A stretch of 64,000 nucleotides of DNA from Prorocentrum cordatum (GCA_963575745.1 CAUYUJ010014260.1:1094287-1158286), one strand, 5' to 3'; counted from the stretch's first letter, positions 23,401 to 31,604 are shown. Notes: generated by a model from the sequence alone, not told the origin. Made by a program: numbers and translations.

Positions 23401-24387
23401 TGAGCTGGGGTCCGCTGCAGCGCTGTCATGTCGTAGCCCCCCATGTTGAGGGCCTCGTACACGACTTCTAGGATCTTGCGCTGGTTAGGGTCCATCCCCG
23501 AGGCCTCCCGGACGGAAATCCCAAAGAAAGAGGAGTCGAAGAGCTCAATGCCGTCCACGTAGCCCTGGTGCTTGGTGTACGATGTGCCGGTCACCTGGGC
23601 GGTGTGAACGTCTGTCGCGGAACAATACACCTCGTGGTCCCATCGTGTCAGTGGGATCTCAACAAACGTGTCTGCCCCAGCTTTCGCAAACATCAGCCAA
23701 TAGCACAGGTAGTCCTTGGAGTCCCCACCGAGGCAAGTGGAGATGCCGTTCACTGCCACGGACACCCCCTGGGGGCCTCTCGGACCGCGCGTGCTGGCCG
23801 CAAGCACCTCGAGGTCACCGCCAATGTCGCCTAGCTCAAACTCCGGCGGACGCGACAACAGCCACGTCTGCAGCGCGAGAGAGGGCCCAGCAGGGCACGC
23901 GTAGCTGTACCGGAACATCTCGGTGAGGAACATCACCATGGTCCCCGGCAAGGCCTGTCGGGGATCTATAGTGACCCGGGTCAATCCAGACAAGGCTCAG
24001 TCCGGCTTTGCAGTATCCTGCAAGCTCCTGCGCGCAAGCCCAGGTCAATGCACCCCTGGCTCTGCAGAATCCTGCCAGAACTGGCGCTCTGGCTGACCCC
24101 CCCTTTGCAGTGACCCCCATCTCAAGGCTCCCAGGCCTGTATCTCCAGCTCCCCTGCGCCGCCAGCGTCCCTGGGGATCAGCGTCAGCGAGCCCGCCGCC
24201 GGGCCCAGGAAGTGCAGCAGGCAGACGCGCCTGCGCTTCAGGAGGGTCCTGAAGTACACGCGCTCCTCGCCGTTCAGCTCCGCACGGCTGGGGTACCGCG
24301 CCTCCTCCTCGGAAGGGGGGGGGGCGGGCGCGAACTGGTACCGGATCCACCAGCCCCGCCAGGTCAGTGTGAGGGGGGCCGCGCGGT
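9290..24387 (-). CDS. type I-like polyketide ketosynthase (KS) gene, split over at least 8 exons
   Basis: The minus-strand exons join to a beta-ketoacyl synthase, the enzyme that condenses acyl units in polyketide or fatty-acid synthesis. Modelled KS exons are 23316-23954, 12589-12945, 12192-12309, 10703-10909, 10244-10531, 9678-9901 and 9290-9427. They sum to 1971 bp, or 657 codons, with phases kept throughout. The catalytic Cys (NTACSAG, exon 2), first His (ECHGTGT, across the exon 3/4 junction) and second His (KTNLGHLEG, exon 4) are all present, as is [13 protein letters not shown] (exon 5). No acyltransferase or reductase domain is visible, which fits the single-domain KS proteins known in dinoflagellates. 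Introns start GC, GA or GT and all end AG before a G. An upstream exon at 24137-24387 fits in phase. The exon near 26.5 kb may also belong. The start codon and 3' end are not resolved. Confidence 0.85.
9678..9901 (-). CDS. KS gene exon 6
   Basis: Encodes [17 protein letters not shown], then [15 protein letters not shown] and a [15 protein letters not shown] segment. It follows the KS domain, where dinoflagellate single-domain KS proteins carry a conserved tail. I do not know the function of this tail. Start 9901 follows GGTGAG and end 9678 precedes GTCTGCC. Confidence 0.7.
9902..10243 (-). other. KS intron 5: terminal inverted repeats at the splice sites, MITE A nested inside
   Basis: A 342-bp GA-AG intron. 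A 16-bp inverted repeat, ACGGGACCACCTC(A/G)CC, lies across both ends (plus-strand core 9896-9907 and 10232-10243). The splice sites fall inside the inverted repeats. Without the nested MITE and its duplicated 5 bp, the intron would be about 124 bp. The same GACCACCTCACC motif is inverted near both ends of intron 2. Confidence 0.7.
9917..10129. mobile_element. MITE family A, copy 2, nested in KS intron 5
   Basis: A 213-bp copy of the 1462-1673 element. Left end TTTGGACGCCCGAAATGGGT, right end its reverse complement closing in GGGCGTCCAGA. The 5-bp direct repeat CTGGC (9912-9916 and 10130-10134) is a clean target-site duplication. It lies wholly within the intron, close to the acceptor. Confidence 0.9.
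10244..10531 (-). CDS. KS gene exon 5
   Basis: Reads [16 protein letters not shown] and then [18 protein letters not shown], the glycine-rich C-terminal KS motif, followed by [12 protein letters not shown]. Starts after CTTCAG at 10531 with two bases of a split Gly codon. Ends in TCA ACG G before a GA donor. 288 bp, phase kept. Confidence 0.85.
10532..10702 (-). mobile_element. KS intron 4 = introner-like element B, copy 1
   Basis: The 171-bp GC-AG intron is a copy of a dispersed repeat. Shared blocks on the minus strand are CAGGAGGGAAAAACAC near the 5' end, then AGACACTAATCATCGTCGA, a GGGGGGATCC-type centre, and GTGTCTGTCCCTGGGCCCCT near the acceptor. The same order of blocks occurs at 19207-19371, 49075-49243 and 62142-62314. 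Here the KS reading frame fixes the splice sites. Confidence 0.8.
10703..10909 (-). CDS. KS gene exon 4 (second active-site His)
   Basis: Continues [17 protein letters not shown] and carries [17 protein letters not shown], whose His is the second catalytic His of the KS triad, then CGPNIHFRE. Starts after TCTCCAG and ends in phase 1 before GCGAGC. 207 bp. Confidence 0.9.
11018..11515. repeat. TCC/CTC/GTC microsatellite cluster
   Basis: Several phases of TCC, CTCTC and TCG repeats in sequence. Open frames across it only translate the repeats. Confidence 0.9.
11975..12138. mobile_element. MITE family C, copy 1 (in KS intron 3)
   Basis: About 164 bp bounded by an inverted TCGGAGGGTCG/CGACCCTCCGA. 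It shares GATGCATCGG-type repeats and the block GTGGAGAAAATCGGGCTCCA with 37242-37402. No convincing target duplication was found, so the ends are approximate. Confidence 0.6.
12192..12309 (-). CDS. KS gene exon 3
   Basis: Reads [17 protein letters not shown] and ends with FECHG, whose His starts the ECHGTGT active-site motif completed in exon 4. Starts after CTGGCAG at 12309 and ends in phase 1 before GCGCTC. 118 bp. Confidence 0.9.
12310..12588 (-). other. KS intron 2 with inverted repeat GACCACCTCACC
   Basis: A 279-bp GA-AG intron. GACCACCTCACC lies at 12329-12340 and its reverse complement at 12559-12570, near the two ends. Between them are about five copies of a 10-bp CGAACCGACG-like repeat (12388-12438). 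The inverted repeat matches that of intron 5, so both may derive from one introner family. Confidence 0.65.
12589..12945 (-). CDS. KS gene exon 2 (active-site Cys)
   Basis: Reads [15 protein letters not shown], then [16 protein letters not shown] with the nucleophilic Cys, then [15 protein letters not shown] and LAAGSQSNQ. All are strongly conserved KS features. Starts after TGTGAG and ends before a GA donor. 357 bp, 119 codons, phase 0 at both ends. Confidence 0.92.
13350..18564 (-). mobile_element. degenerate LINE-type retrotransposon (endonuclease and reverse transcriptase)
   Basis: A single decayed element read on the minus strand. From 5': a spliced-leader relict (18545-18564); an N-terminal region with a coiled-coil-like segment (about 18010-18110); an endonuclease-type region whose final SDH motif reads SDR (about 16595); then reverse transcriptase with APGPDRLP (about 16120), [10 protein letters not shown] (about 16000), a [12 protein letters not shown] block (about 15515) and CADDLTIV, the catalytic Asp pair (about 15445). 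A C-terminal region with [20 protein letters not shown] (about 14510) and a possible CHFGC zinc motif (about 13780) follows. The reading frame switches many times (for example near 15560 and 14960), so it cannot make a full protein. The 3' limit is approximate. Confidence 0.82.
18545..18564 (-). other. relict spliced-leader sequence at the LINE 5' end
   Basis: The minus strand reads CCGAAGCCGTTTTGGCTCAA, matching the conserved dinoflagellate spliced leader at 18 of 20 positions. An ATG follows directly (AAAATGATTTCGCCC) and the LINE N-terminal region begins there. This is the expected scar of a trans-spliced mRNA that was reverse-transcribed and reinserted. Confidence 0.75.
18565..19206. other. 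spacer, no gene seen
   Basis: A short GGA tract (about 18568-18612), then GC-rich sequence. A minus-strand stretch ending [10 protein letters not shown] before a stop (near 19158-19205) could be a terminal exon next to introner B copy 2, but it lies inside the KS intron. Confidence 0.35.
19207..19371 (-). mobile_element. introner-like element B, copy 2
   Basis: Shares with KS intron 4, in the same orientation, GGGAGGGGAGAAAACACA, then CACAGACACAAT, a GGTGGGG centre and GTCCCAGGGCCCCTTCAG at the 3' end. Whether it is spliced here is unknown. Confidence 0.7.
19468..19706. repeat. 119-bp tandem duplication plus partial third unit
   Basis: Two units run from GAGGCCTGGCCCCCGTCCGG through GGGAGCTCGCGAGCGAGCGG and the ATCCACGGTGGCTTCGAGA block to GCGCCGACGTTCGT. 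They are nearly identical except for one base in a G run, which shifts the frame between units. A third unit start follows at about 19707. Confidence 0.85.
19710..21174. other. intronic spacer, nothing recognised
   Basis: Lower GC than its surroundings, with a short CT run at 20434-20453. No conserved domain or repeat found. Confidence 0.4.
21175..21470. repeat. minisatellite, unit about 61 bp, 5 copies
   Basis: The motif GTGCCCGCTCGAGGATAGTG followed by CACTTCCCGCATGGC recurs at about 21181, 21246, 21308, 21362 and 21427. The last unit carries a small insertion. Confidence 0.85.
21565..21712 (+). repeat. CCAAGA/GGCCCC short-period repeat block 1
   Basis: Degenerate units such as GCCAAGACGGCCCCAA, spaced about 9-17 bp apart. 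It is one of six such blocks in the window. Confidence 0.75.
21713..22555. repeat. second ATC-triplet tract, 0.84 kb
   Basis: Imperfect CAT/ATC triplets in the same orientation as 2806-3938, interrupted by CGT and CCT variants with the 3-bp phase mostly kept. Frames stay open in both directions only because of the repeat. Confidence 0.9.
22556..23315. other. 5' end of KS intron 1
   Basis: Mixed sequence with a TCC-rich patch near 22980-23030. No other gene supported. Confidence 0.4.
23316..23954 (-). CDS. KS gene exon 1 of the catalytic domain
   Basis: Begins [18 protein letters not shown], continues [20 protein letters not shown], then enters the KS fold with [54 protein letters not shown] and [13 protein letters not shown]. 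Starts after CCGACAG and ends GTHE before a GC donor. 213 codons, phase 0 at both ends. The segment before the KS fold is the N-terminal extension typical of dinoflagellate single-domain KS proteins. Confidence 0.9.
23955..24136 (-). other. KS intron 0 (182 bp, GC-AG)
   Basis: Donor GCCTGG after ATACAG, acceptor CCCGACAG. It contains a near-duplicate motif CTGGCAGGATTCTGCAGAGCC-like/CTTGCAGGATACTGCAAAG. Confidence 0.6.
24137..24387 (-). CDS. upstream KS-gene exon (N-terminal region)
   Basis: Reads [15 protein letters not shown], then [37 protein letters not shown] and [19 protein letters not shown]. Codon third positions are almost all G or C, unlike the opposite strand. It ends in phase 0 at a GC donor, matching the next exon. 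The start after GCGTAAG is a guess. No domain recognised. Confidence 0.6.
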
Positions 24388-24389
24388 CT

Positions 24390-25180
24390 TACGCTGTCCC
24401 TCGGCGCATGGCTGAAGTAGTGGCTCTTGCTGAACGTCTGCGACCAGACAGTACTTGTTTGCGGATGCTAGGGAGATGCTCTGGGCGATCCCGCCTTGAC
24501 GCTGGCCACATGCTCTCCGAGAGCAACATCTATTGCCAGAAACTTCTTACCATTCTCTCTGGTCGCCTGCCCTCGCTGAAGACCTCGTGGCATTCCACTA
24601 AGGAATCTCGTTCTTGCTGGAGAGATCTCAAAGCTTCCTCAGGAGCCGTGGTCTGGCTTGATCCCCCATCTCAATTTGCTCAAAGATCGCGCCATCGCCA
24701 TTGACTAATCGCTCTCACGCTGAAGATGCCCTCAACAATCGTTCAAGAAATGCGCTCTCGCCTCGACGCTGACTGCCTGGGGGCTCGCATCCGTGAAACT
24801 GGAGCACTTGTCAAGCCCATGAACCCTACACTTCCTACCGCGGACCCCTCCCTCCTCCCACCTCCCGCACGACTCCTCACTCCAACACTCTTCTCTTCCT
24901 GCCCTCCCTCCCGACCGCACCCCTCCTCTCCTTTCCAATTTTGAGGGTGCGTTCTGCTCTCTTTTCATAGCCTGTGAGCAAATGTCAAGGGCGTCGCAAG
25001 CGGGAGCCGTTGCTGACGAAGCCAAGGGGACCAACAACGAAAACAACAAAAACCAACAGGGTGCCGACAGGGAGGCGGGCCAACAGTTGGCCGCAGGTCG
25101 TCCTCGACCCAAGAAAGGTGCGAGCGCGGTGGGACACACTCGGCGGGTTGCAAAATATTGCCATCTCGCTGGGGCTTATT
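24390..25180. other. spacer, no supported gene
   Basis: A plus-strand open frame (24369-24704) with ordinary composition is present, but no family is recognised and it lies between minus-strand exons. The CCTACCGCGGACCCCTCCCT motif at about 24836 recurs near 25692. Confidence 0.35.
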
Positions 25181-25182
25181 CC

Positions 25183-25325
25183 TCAATTACTCCCTCCGGC
25201 TTCCACCGTCTCCCGCTGGCGGAGGCGGCCTCGATTCGCTCCCGCCGCCTTCCGCCGCCGTCCGCCGAGGAAGCGATGCCAGCTCCTTCGATCCTCGAAG
25301 GCGAGGCCCTTTCTGGAGCACCTCA
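25183..25325 (-). repeat. dispersed repeat F, copy 1
   Basis: On the minus strand, GGGCCTCGCCTTCGAGGATC, then GAATCGAGGCCGCCT and GGTGGAAGCCGGAGGGAG. It matches 38826-38985 on the plus strand with scattered changes. Confidence 0.65.
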
Positions 25326-25331
25326 CTGGAC

Positions 25332-25525
25332 TCGGAAGCGGCCAAGAGGGGGGTGTCCAAGAGGGGGGTGTGCAAATCATGACCGGCGGCATGTGCGCGG
25401 CCCAGCGGGGGGGCCAGGGACGTAATGAAATAAGAAGAGGCGCCATGAAATCTGGGGAAATATCATGGCCCCCGCCATGATATCCACCCCCCCCTAGTCA
25501 TCACCCCCCTCTTTTCCGCCCCCGA
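25332..25525. mobile_element. MITE family E, copy 2
   Basis: A 194-bp copy with the same inverted termini as copy 1. The 5-bp direct repeat TGGAC flanks it (25327-25331 and 25526-25530). The internal palindrome ATATCATGGC/GCCATGATAT is intact. Confidence 0.9.
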
Positions 25526-25530
25526 TGGAC

Positions 25531-26455
25531 TCGAGCCTCCCGCTCTCGCTTCACTCCACCGGGGCTGCGCTCTCGCCAGACCCTCCCTCGCGGCTTCGTC
25601 AGCACTTGCGCCCTGGCCTCGGCGCCAGCTGCCCGGGAGCTCCCGCCGGTGACACCGGAGTGTTGTTTGACACTCCTGCGACTCGTGCATCCTACCGCGG
25701 ACCCCCTCCCTGCCCCCTCCCCCCTTCTTCTTCTTCATCCCTGCGCCCCCGTTCCCCCCTTCCTCACTCCTCACCCCACTCCCTCCCGAATCCCTCATCC
25801 GTCCCTGTTTCTCATTTTATGGTCCGTGCTCTGCGTTCCCATGGCAGGTCTCGCCCTGGCGGGAGAATGTACAACTAAAGACAATGAACGGGGGTACGCG
25901 CATAGAACTAAGAGGGTGGCAGCAAGGGAGAAGAACCACCGATCATGAGAGCCGGAGAAAATCATATGGCCGCGCCCCTTTGCAGCGTGGCCCCTCTCGG
26001 GAGCCCTCGGGGGGAACCCTCGGGAGCCCAATGGGGCTGATGCGACCCCGTGTTGGCCCCGTGCCTCAATGGGCAATGGGTCTATGTGACCCTGTGTTGG
26101 CCACGACCGCAGGTCCAGTACAGAGCCCTTGTGACGCGAACGAAATGGACGGCGGCATGTCACATGTTCGTGAACTATGTGGCGTTGGTTGCCGCCGTCG
26201 CCCCGCGACCCGCCCGGGACTCGCAACATCGCCGGCTCGGAAGACGTCCGCGAACCGCCCCGTGACCCCGCGACCCCGCACTCCCACCCGCACTGCGGGG
26301 TGCCACCGTGCAAAACTGAAGGGAAAACGTCTGGGGGGAAACCGGCACAGAGGAGGGCTGTCGGGCCCCCGTCGGCGATCCCTGGGCGACGGGGGGTCGA
26401 TACATCCCACCCTGAGCCAAATCCCCCCCCCCCCCCGCCTCTAACGTTGCCCCTG
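25531..26455. other. spacer, no supported gene
   Basis: Mixed GC-rich sequence with a C run at about 26426-26438. Nothing recognised. Confidence 0.4.
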
Positions 26456-26488
26456 ATAAAAAAAAAAAAAAAACAAAAAAAAAAAAAA
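26456..26488 (+). repeat. poly-A tract, interrupted once
   Basis: Two A runs of about 14-15 separated by a single C. It could be the tail scar of a retroposed sequence, but no body was recognised upstream. Confidence 0.6.
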
Positions 26489-26514
26489 CGCTTCGGCAAA
26501 CACGCATGTGCCCT

Positions 26515-26888
26515 GGGCCCCTCGAGGTGCGGCGGACTGTCGCCCACGCATCCTCCGCGTCCACGAACGTCTGCCTCACCAGCAGCTCGCTGCGGGAGGC
26601 CACGCGGATGCCCAGATGCTCGTCGAGCAGCGGGGCCAACAGCTCAAGCAGCTCGTCGAAGCGGGCCTCCGCGGCAGCCAGGGCGGAGGCGACGGCCTCT
26701 GGGACGCCGGCCGGCGAGCGGAGATCCAGGAGGGCCGTCTTCTCTCTGCTGTCCCTTCCGAGGTAGTGCGGCTCGATCTCGCTCGGAACGCGGTCGAAGC
26801 TGATCTGCCCGGTGACGGCGTGGATCTTCGAGACGTCGGCCTGCGTCGGTCTCTGGATTGGTGCTGGCGCGTTTTGGGGACGCATGGC
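26515..26888 (-). CDS. exon of unknown function, possible 5' part of the KS gene
   Basis: Minus-strand reading gives TQADVSKIHAVTGQISFDRV, PSEIEPHYLGRDSREKTALL, DLRSPAGVPEAVASALAAAE, ARFDELLELLAPLLDEHLGI and RVASRSELLVRQTFVDAEDA. Composition and GC3 are those of a real protein, with an alanine and leucine-rich helical stretch in the middle. It lies upstream of the KS exons on the same strand, so it may be the N-terminal extension. Linkage is inferred. The start (possibly ATG near 26886) and donor are not fixed. Confidence 0.55.
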
Positions 26889-27513
26889 TCCGTCGGCAGT
26901 GTGCATCCGAATTCTCGGAGACTCCCCGAGCTCGGATGCTCTCTGAGGGGGTGCAGGTTGAGTTTGTGCCGGATGCGAAACTTCCTGGAGGAGACAAGAG
27001 AAATCCAGAAGTCTGCCTCCGGGCAACTGAAGTGGGCTTTCGGGCCTGCAGAAACCGTTTACTAGAGTTCTGCTGCTCCGGCCACAACTCGATCGAGCCA
27101 GAATGGCTCCCGAACGACCTGCAGAGCTGCCAAAAAGATGGCTCCAAAGTGACCCCAAAAGGCGGCCGACGAGGCTTCCATCGACGGGACATCGATGCGT
27201 TTCCTGTCTGGGGCACGTCGGCCTCAGCTCGGCTTAGGAAACCTTCCGAGGGCCTCAAGAAGCTCCCAAGACGGGCGTTTTTTTTATTCGGCGTTTAAAC
27301 ATTGGGCGGGGGGGGAGGGGGGGGTCTGGCTCTGGACCTCTGCTTAGTGCGACTGTCTGCAGCAGTGCGTCCTACGGGGGAGGCTCCACCTGCTTGAAAC
27401 AGGTACCAAAAACAGCCAAGATCTACTCCAGGAGGGGGGGAGGGGGGGGTGCGAAGGCCCGCGCCGATCGGCAAAACAGTTAATACAAAATGCCAATGGA
27501 GAAAAAACCCAAT
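26889..27513. other. spacer with G runs
   Basis: Two long G runs (about 27306-27323 and 27435-27448). Minus-strand frames near 26890-27060 stay open but have no recognisable content. Confidence 0.4.
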
Positions 27514-27612
27514 CAGGGCTATAGGGCTAGGGGCCCTATAGGGCTATTGAGCTATAGGGCTATAGAGCTATAGGGCTATAGAGTTGTAGGGCTATAGGGC
27601 TATTGGGCTATA
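27514..27612. repeat. GGGCTATA short-period repeat
   Basis: About eleven copies of an 8-10-bp CTATAGGG-like unit, some reading CTATTGGG or CTATAGAG. Confidence 0.85.
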
Positions 27613-27790
27613 AAGCACCCCCGGGCACCCCCAGGCACCCCTGGGCACGCACCCGGGCACCCCCGGGCACCCCCCGGGCACCCCCCGGGCACCCGGGCGT
27701 GCAGCGAAAATCGCCTGCCAACCTCACCCCCGGCCCCCCCGGGCACCGGGGCACCCGGGCGTGCAGCGAAAGTCAGCGGCAAACCTAACC
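27613..27790. repeat. GGGCACCCC repeat
   Basis: Units of CACCCCCGGG-type repeated about ten times, followed by a duplicated GGGCGTGCAGCGAAA segment and three copies of AACCT. Confidence 0.8.
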
Positions 27791-29631
27791 TAACCATATG
27801 AATCCGCTAGGACCACTGCAGAGACAAGCTCTGACTGGGGAACTCTCACAAGACAGCCCGACGCAGCCCCAGGCCAAAGACGGGCCCGACGCCCCCCGCG
27901 GCCCCTCCACGCGCCCCCGCGGGACCCCCAAGAGGCCTCCAGGAGGCCCACAGAATGGCCTCAAGAAACCTTCGCGACGTTTGCCAAAAAGGGGCAAGAG
28001 GGAGGGGGTGGAGCAGGACGAGGAGGAGGCAGCAGGAAGGAGAGCCCCAACGGGAGAGCTCACAGGAACCTTTTTTTGTTCAGCGGCGGGTAGGTAGGCT
28101 CCACTCCCCGTTGTGCGAATCAAGACGTCGCCAGGGAAACCAGGAGCATCATACGAGCCGATCTGTGATCGGCCAACTCCTGCAGTGGACCTTGGCCTGA
28201 AAGGAAAAGGGAACGTGCCGCATGCGAATCTTTTCAGAACAAGATTGCAAACAAGCAGCCCGACGAGAGGATGCGAGGGAGAGGGGGAGGGGGAGGGGGA
28301 GGAGTAGGAGGAGGAGGAGGAGGAGGGGGAGGGGGAGGAGGAGGAGGAGGAGGAGGAGGAGGAGGAGGAGGAGGAGGAGGAGGAGGAGGAGGAGGAGGAG
28401 AAGGACAAGAGGGGGGGAGAGATTGGCCATGACCATGCACTCGGAAATGCCCCACGAGCGCAGCTCCAGTCGGAGGAAACAAAACACATTAGCACGATAC
28501 CCACGGCAGCGGCGGCAGCGGCAGCGGCAGGGAGAGCTGAGTAGGTGACGAGACAAACAGTTAGCACAGGCCGTCCACGTATCAATCGGCGGGGCCGTCC
28601 GAGCAACGAGAGAACAGGACGCTTTGTTTGCCAGGATGGAGTTCCGATGGGACGAATGGGAGGAAAGGATGACACTGAGTTCACAGCACCATCCGCCTGA
28701 CAGCTTGTCCACAGCTAGAGCTCGAACACTCGGGGTGGGGAGCGAGGACGAGACAGGCAGAGAAAGCGGAAAGCAGGCCACCCCCAGGAGGGCTAGCCGA
28801 CGAACCACCTCCGGGAGGCGAGAGAGAGAGAAGATAGAGGCGAGGGCAAGGGGCAGCTCCAATCGGCTGCTGGGTGCAGCATGTCCCGCAGACCATCGGC
28901 CACCATGACGGCCCCAAGAGGCCCAACATAACCATTGAATTGACCTTCGTGATGCCATCCAGGGGAAAAAAGGGAACACGGGAGGGTAGGAAAAGAAGGT
29001 ACGAAGGGCACGAGAACAAGGCTGCGAACACGGAGGGGGCGTTCCAGACCCGCGCCAGTTCAGGTGCCGCTCTGCACTACCTCACAGTGGCCCCGTCATG
29101 CAAGATTGCGACCATTCCCGTCGGAGTTTGCTGGGCAACCTGATCCAACCTCCAGGCCCTCCACCCACCTTCTGTCTCCCCTCGCCTCCGCTTGCTGCTC
29201 CTTCTCCCCCTTTCCCCTGGGGGCCGGCCGGATGGCGTGAGCCACCAGGACAAGCTCGGCGGCGAACCCAAGGTGAAGCGAGAGGGGGCAGAGGCTTGGT
29301 GGTCTCCAGACCAGGTGGTGAGACACCCGGTGGTGACCCCGACTCCCCCCAAAAATAATTCTGGGTCACCACCGGGTTTGGGGACACGCGGTCGCCACGA
29401 GGTTTTGCGTCTCCTGGGCCAGCCAGCGCTCAAAAACCGTTACCCAAATCGCCCAAAACTCACCACCAGGTGTTCTCACCACCACGTTTGGGGACCACCA
29501 ATCCACAACAAACGGCGGGGCTTCCCAGGCACCCCCGGGAAGGCTCGGGAAGCTCCGCCTGTTGAGGAGGGGCCCGCCCCCCCCTTAAGGCCCCCTCCCC
29601 CGGGGGGCGCGCCGCCGGCAAGCACGCTCGC
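27791..29631. other. spacer with a GGA microsatellite
   Basis: The GGA/GGGGA tract runs about 28276-28405. Around 29300-29500 there are loosely repeated CACCACC-GTTTGGGGAC motifs. No supported gene outside a possible small minus-strand exon near 29555. Confidence 0.45.
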
Positions 29632-29863
29632 CCCTGGCATGTGCCAGCGAGGCCTCGTCGGCCAGCAGCCGGGTCACCACGTACCCTTTCGAGACGAGCT
29701 CGTCGATGGCCCCCTGGCCAAACACCCCCAGGTCGCAGCGCGGCCCCACGACGAAGTCCGCGCCGCGCAGGGCCTCGGGGCGGAGGCTCGAGAGGCCGGC
29801 CGTGCCGACCCTGGCTTGCACGCCCTCGAAGGTGAGGAGGAGGCACTCCTCGCCGCCGCCATC
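29632..29863 (-). CDS. exon of unknown function
   Basis: Minus strand reads GGGEECLLLTFEGVQARVGT, AGLSSLRPEALRGADFVVGP, RCDLGVFGQGAIDELVSKGY and VVTRLLADEASLAHARG. Balanced composition, a strong alternation of hydrophobic and charged residues and GC3 favour this strand over the plus strand. Acceptor CACCCCCAG at 29864, probable GC donor after 29632. Family not recognised. Confidence 0.55.
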
Positions 29864-29930
29864 CTGGGGGTGCTGACGCTGTGTGCGGTGACTTCCTCTC
29901 TCCCTCTCTCTCCCTCTCTCTCCCTCTCTC

Positions 29931-29972
<42 letters not shown>

Positions 29973-30050
29973 TCTCTCCCTCCCTCTCTCTCTCCCTCTC
30001 CCTCTCTCTCTCTCACAGGAGCACCACCACCCGACCACCCGACCTCACGC
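29864..30050 (-). other. probable intron with CT/GA microsatellite
   Basis: As a minus-strand intron it starts GCGTGAGG and ends CCCCAG. The plus strand has a CT tract (29890-30016) closing in CACAG, so a plus-strand intron is the alternative reading. Confidence 0.45.
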
Positions 30051-30155
30051 CTCCCACGCGGGCGACGCCTCCGCCCACAGCAGGCGCTCCTCCTCGGGAG
30101 CGAGCGCCGGCAGCGGCGGGGCGGCGCCCGGGTGTGCGGAGACACGGGGATGGGC
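30051..30155 (-). CDS. exon of unknown function, upstream partner of 29632-29863
   Basis: Minus strand reads AAPPLPALAPEEERLLWAEA then SPAWE before a GC donor. Phase 0 joins the next exon. The acceptor at GGCAG near 30156 is tentative. Confidence 0.4.
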
Positions 30156-30159
30156 CCAC

Positions 30160-30836
30160 GGGGCAGTCCTGCCGCGTGCCTTCGCCCGAGGCAGCTCCCT
30201 GAACGGACGCACCCCTGGGGCCCATCGCTGGGGCTGCACATCGCAATGCCAATGCTCGGCTTGGGTGGCCGCAGCCCGTGATCTGTCACGCCTCGCGTCC
30301 TCCTCGTGGCCGGGTGCATGATTGGACCTGGGTGCCTGCTGTGCGTGGTTTCTGGTACCCCGCCCTCCCTTGCCTCTCCCGCCTCTCCCGCCTCGAGGCC
30401 CCTTGTGGCTTGCTGGTGGCCCCCTGCTCGATTTTCAGGGCCGGAACCCGTGACCCGCGGCCTCGGGTAAGTCGTGGCGTCCTCATGGCCCTCCGGGGCG
30501 GCGTCAGCATTCGATCTTGGCGCCCGTGGACTGCAGCCTCTGAAGGCGTCGCGATTGACAGCTCAGGCGCTTGCTGCCCGACTGTGGGCCGTTGTGCCGC
30601 GATCAGGGTTCAGGCCTGACGCGTTCCAAGCTGGCTTCCAAACGTGGGCCCGATGGCCAAATCGCCCTCCCCTGTCGTTTTCGGAGGGCGAGTTGCGACA
30701 ACGGCAGTCTAACATCGGTCCCCGCCCGGAACCCCCTCCTGGGGTCAAGACGCACCAGCCTTCCGAGCTGCGTCCGGCCGCTGTGACGACAGAGCCACAT
30801 GTCCGGCGTCTCGACTCGCCCTCCTCTGTCATTCTC
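30160..30836. other. spacer, no supported gene
   Basis: Mixed composition with shadow frames on both strands. Confidence 0.35.
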
Positions 30837-31031
30837 GTGCTCCGAGATGTCCAGCTCCAGGATCTGGCCGGAGCTGCCGCTCACGTCGCACGCCTCCCCC
30901 GTGGCCGCTCTCCGCGCCGCCCGCCCGCGCAGCTCGCCGACGGCGACCAGCGAGCCCTCGCGCAGGGGCGGCGCGGCCATGGCGGGCAGCCGCGCGGCCG
31001 CCGCCGCGCATGGCCGCCCGAGGCCCTCGTC
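30837..31031 (-). CDS. exon of unknown function
   Basis: Minus strand reads MAAPPLREGSLVAVGELRGR then ATGEACDVSGSSGQILELDI. 195 bp, 65 codons between acceptor GTCTAG and a possible GA donor. GC3-rich. Family not recognised. It could belong with the exons at 29.6-30.1 kb. Confidence 0.4.
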
Positions 31032-31604
31032 CTAGACGCGCGGGCGGGGGCCCCGCCCGCCCGGGGCCTGGGCGCCTGCGCGGCGTCAGCGGGCCTCGAG
31101 CCGACGAGGTCGAGGCCGGCGAGGCAGGCCTGCTGCAGAAGGCAGCTCCTGGGGCGCCTTCGCGGGAAGAGCCTTGGCGGCGCGCAGAGCGGGACAGGGG
31201 GAGGGGGGAAGGCTCCTCAGAAGGCGGCTGCTTCTTATAGAAGGCGCGGGCCTCACATGCATAGAGAAGGCCCACGCCTGCTAAGAATCGTGGGTGCTTT
31301 TTAAGAAGCCCTCACCCTCCCCCTGCCCCCCTCTACGCGTGGTCGAGAGCGGGAGACTTGGGGGGCGACCGCGCCAGATCTGGCCACGCTGGGCCCAGGG
31401 TGCAGCCAGAGTGCGCCAGACTCAGCGGGGTGAAACCGGACTGGGCCGTTGCTGTACACGGACAGTCCGCCACTGGGCCATTGTGCCCAGTGGGCGTGTG
31501 AGGATGCTTGATGTTGTCAGGGAGGTTGCTTTAGCTTTCTACGCCCTCCCCCTCGGCCCAGACGTCCCGTTGGGTCGCCACCTGTGAAATTGCTTTCCAG
31601 CGCT
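31032..31604. other. spacer with weak repeat shared with 36.33-36.44 kb
   Basis: The stretch near 31195-31315 (GAAGGCGCGGGCC and CTTCTTA motifs) weakly resembles 36330-36430. No gene supported. Confidence 0.3.

Noticed and set aside
24008-24415. Plus-strand open frame with a GTCAGTG donor-like end
   Set aside because: The opposite strand gives a far better protein composition and joins the KS gene in phase.
27770-27795. AACCTAACCTAACC as a telomere repeat
   Set aside because: Only about three copies, and dinoflagellate telomeres are expected to be TTTAGGG-type.
29192-30202. Plus-strand frame of 336 codons
   Set aside because: It runs through the CT microsatellite and is a shadow of better minus-strand exons, though a plus-strand intron cannot be fully excluded.
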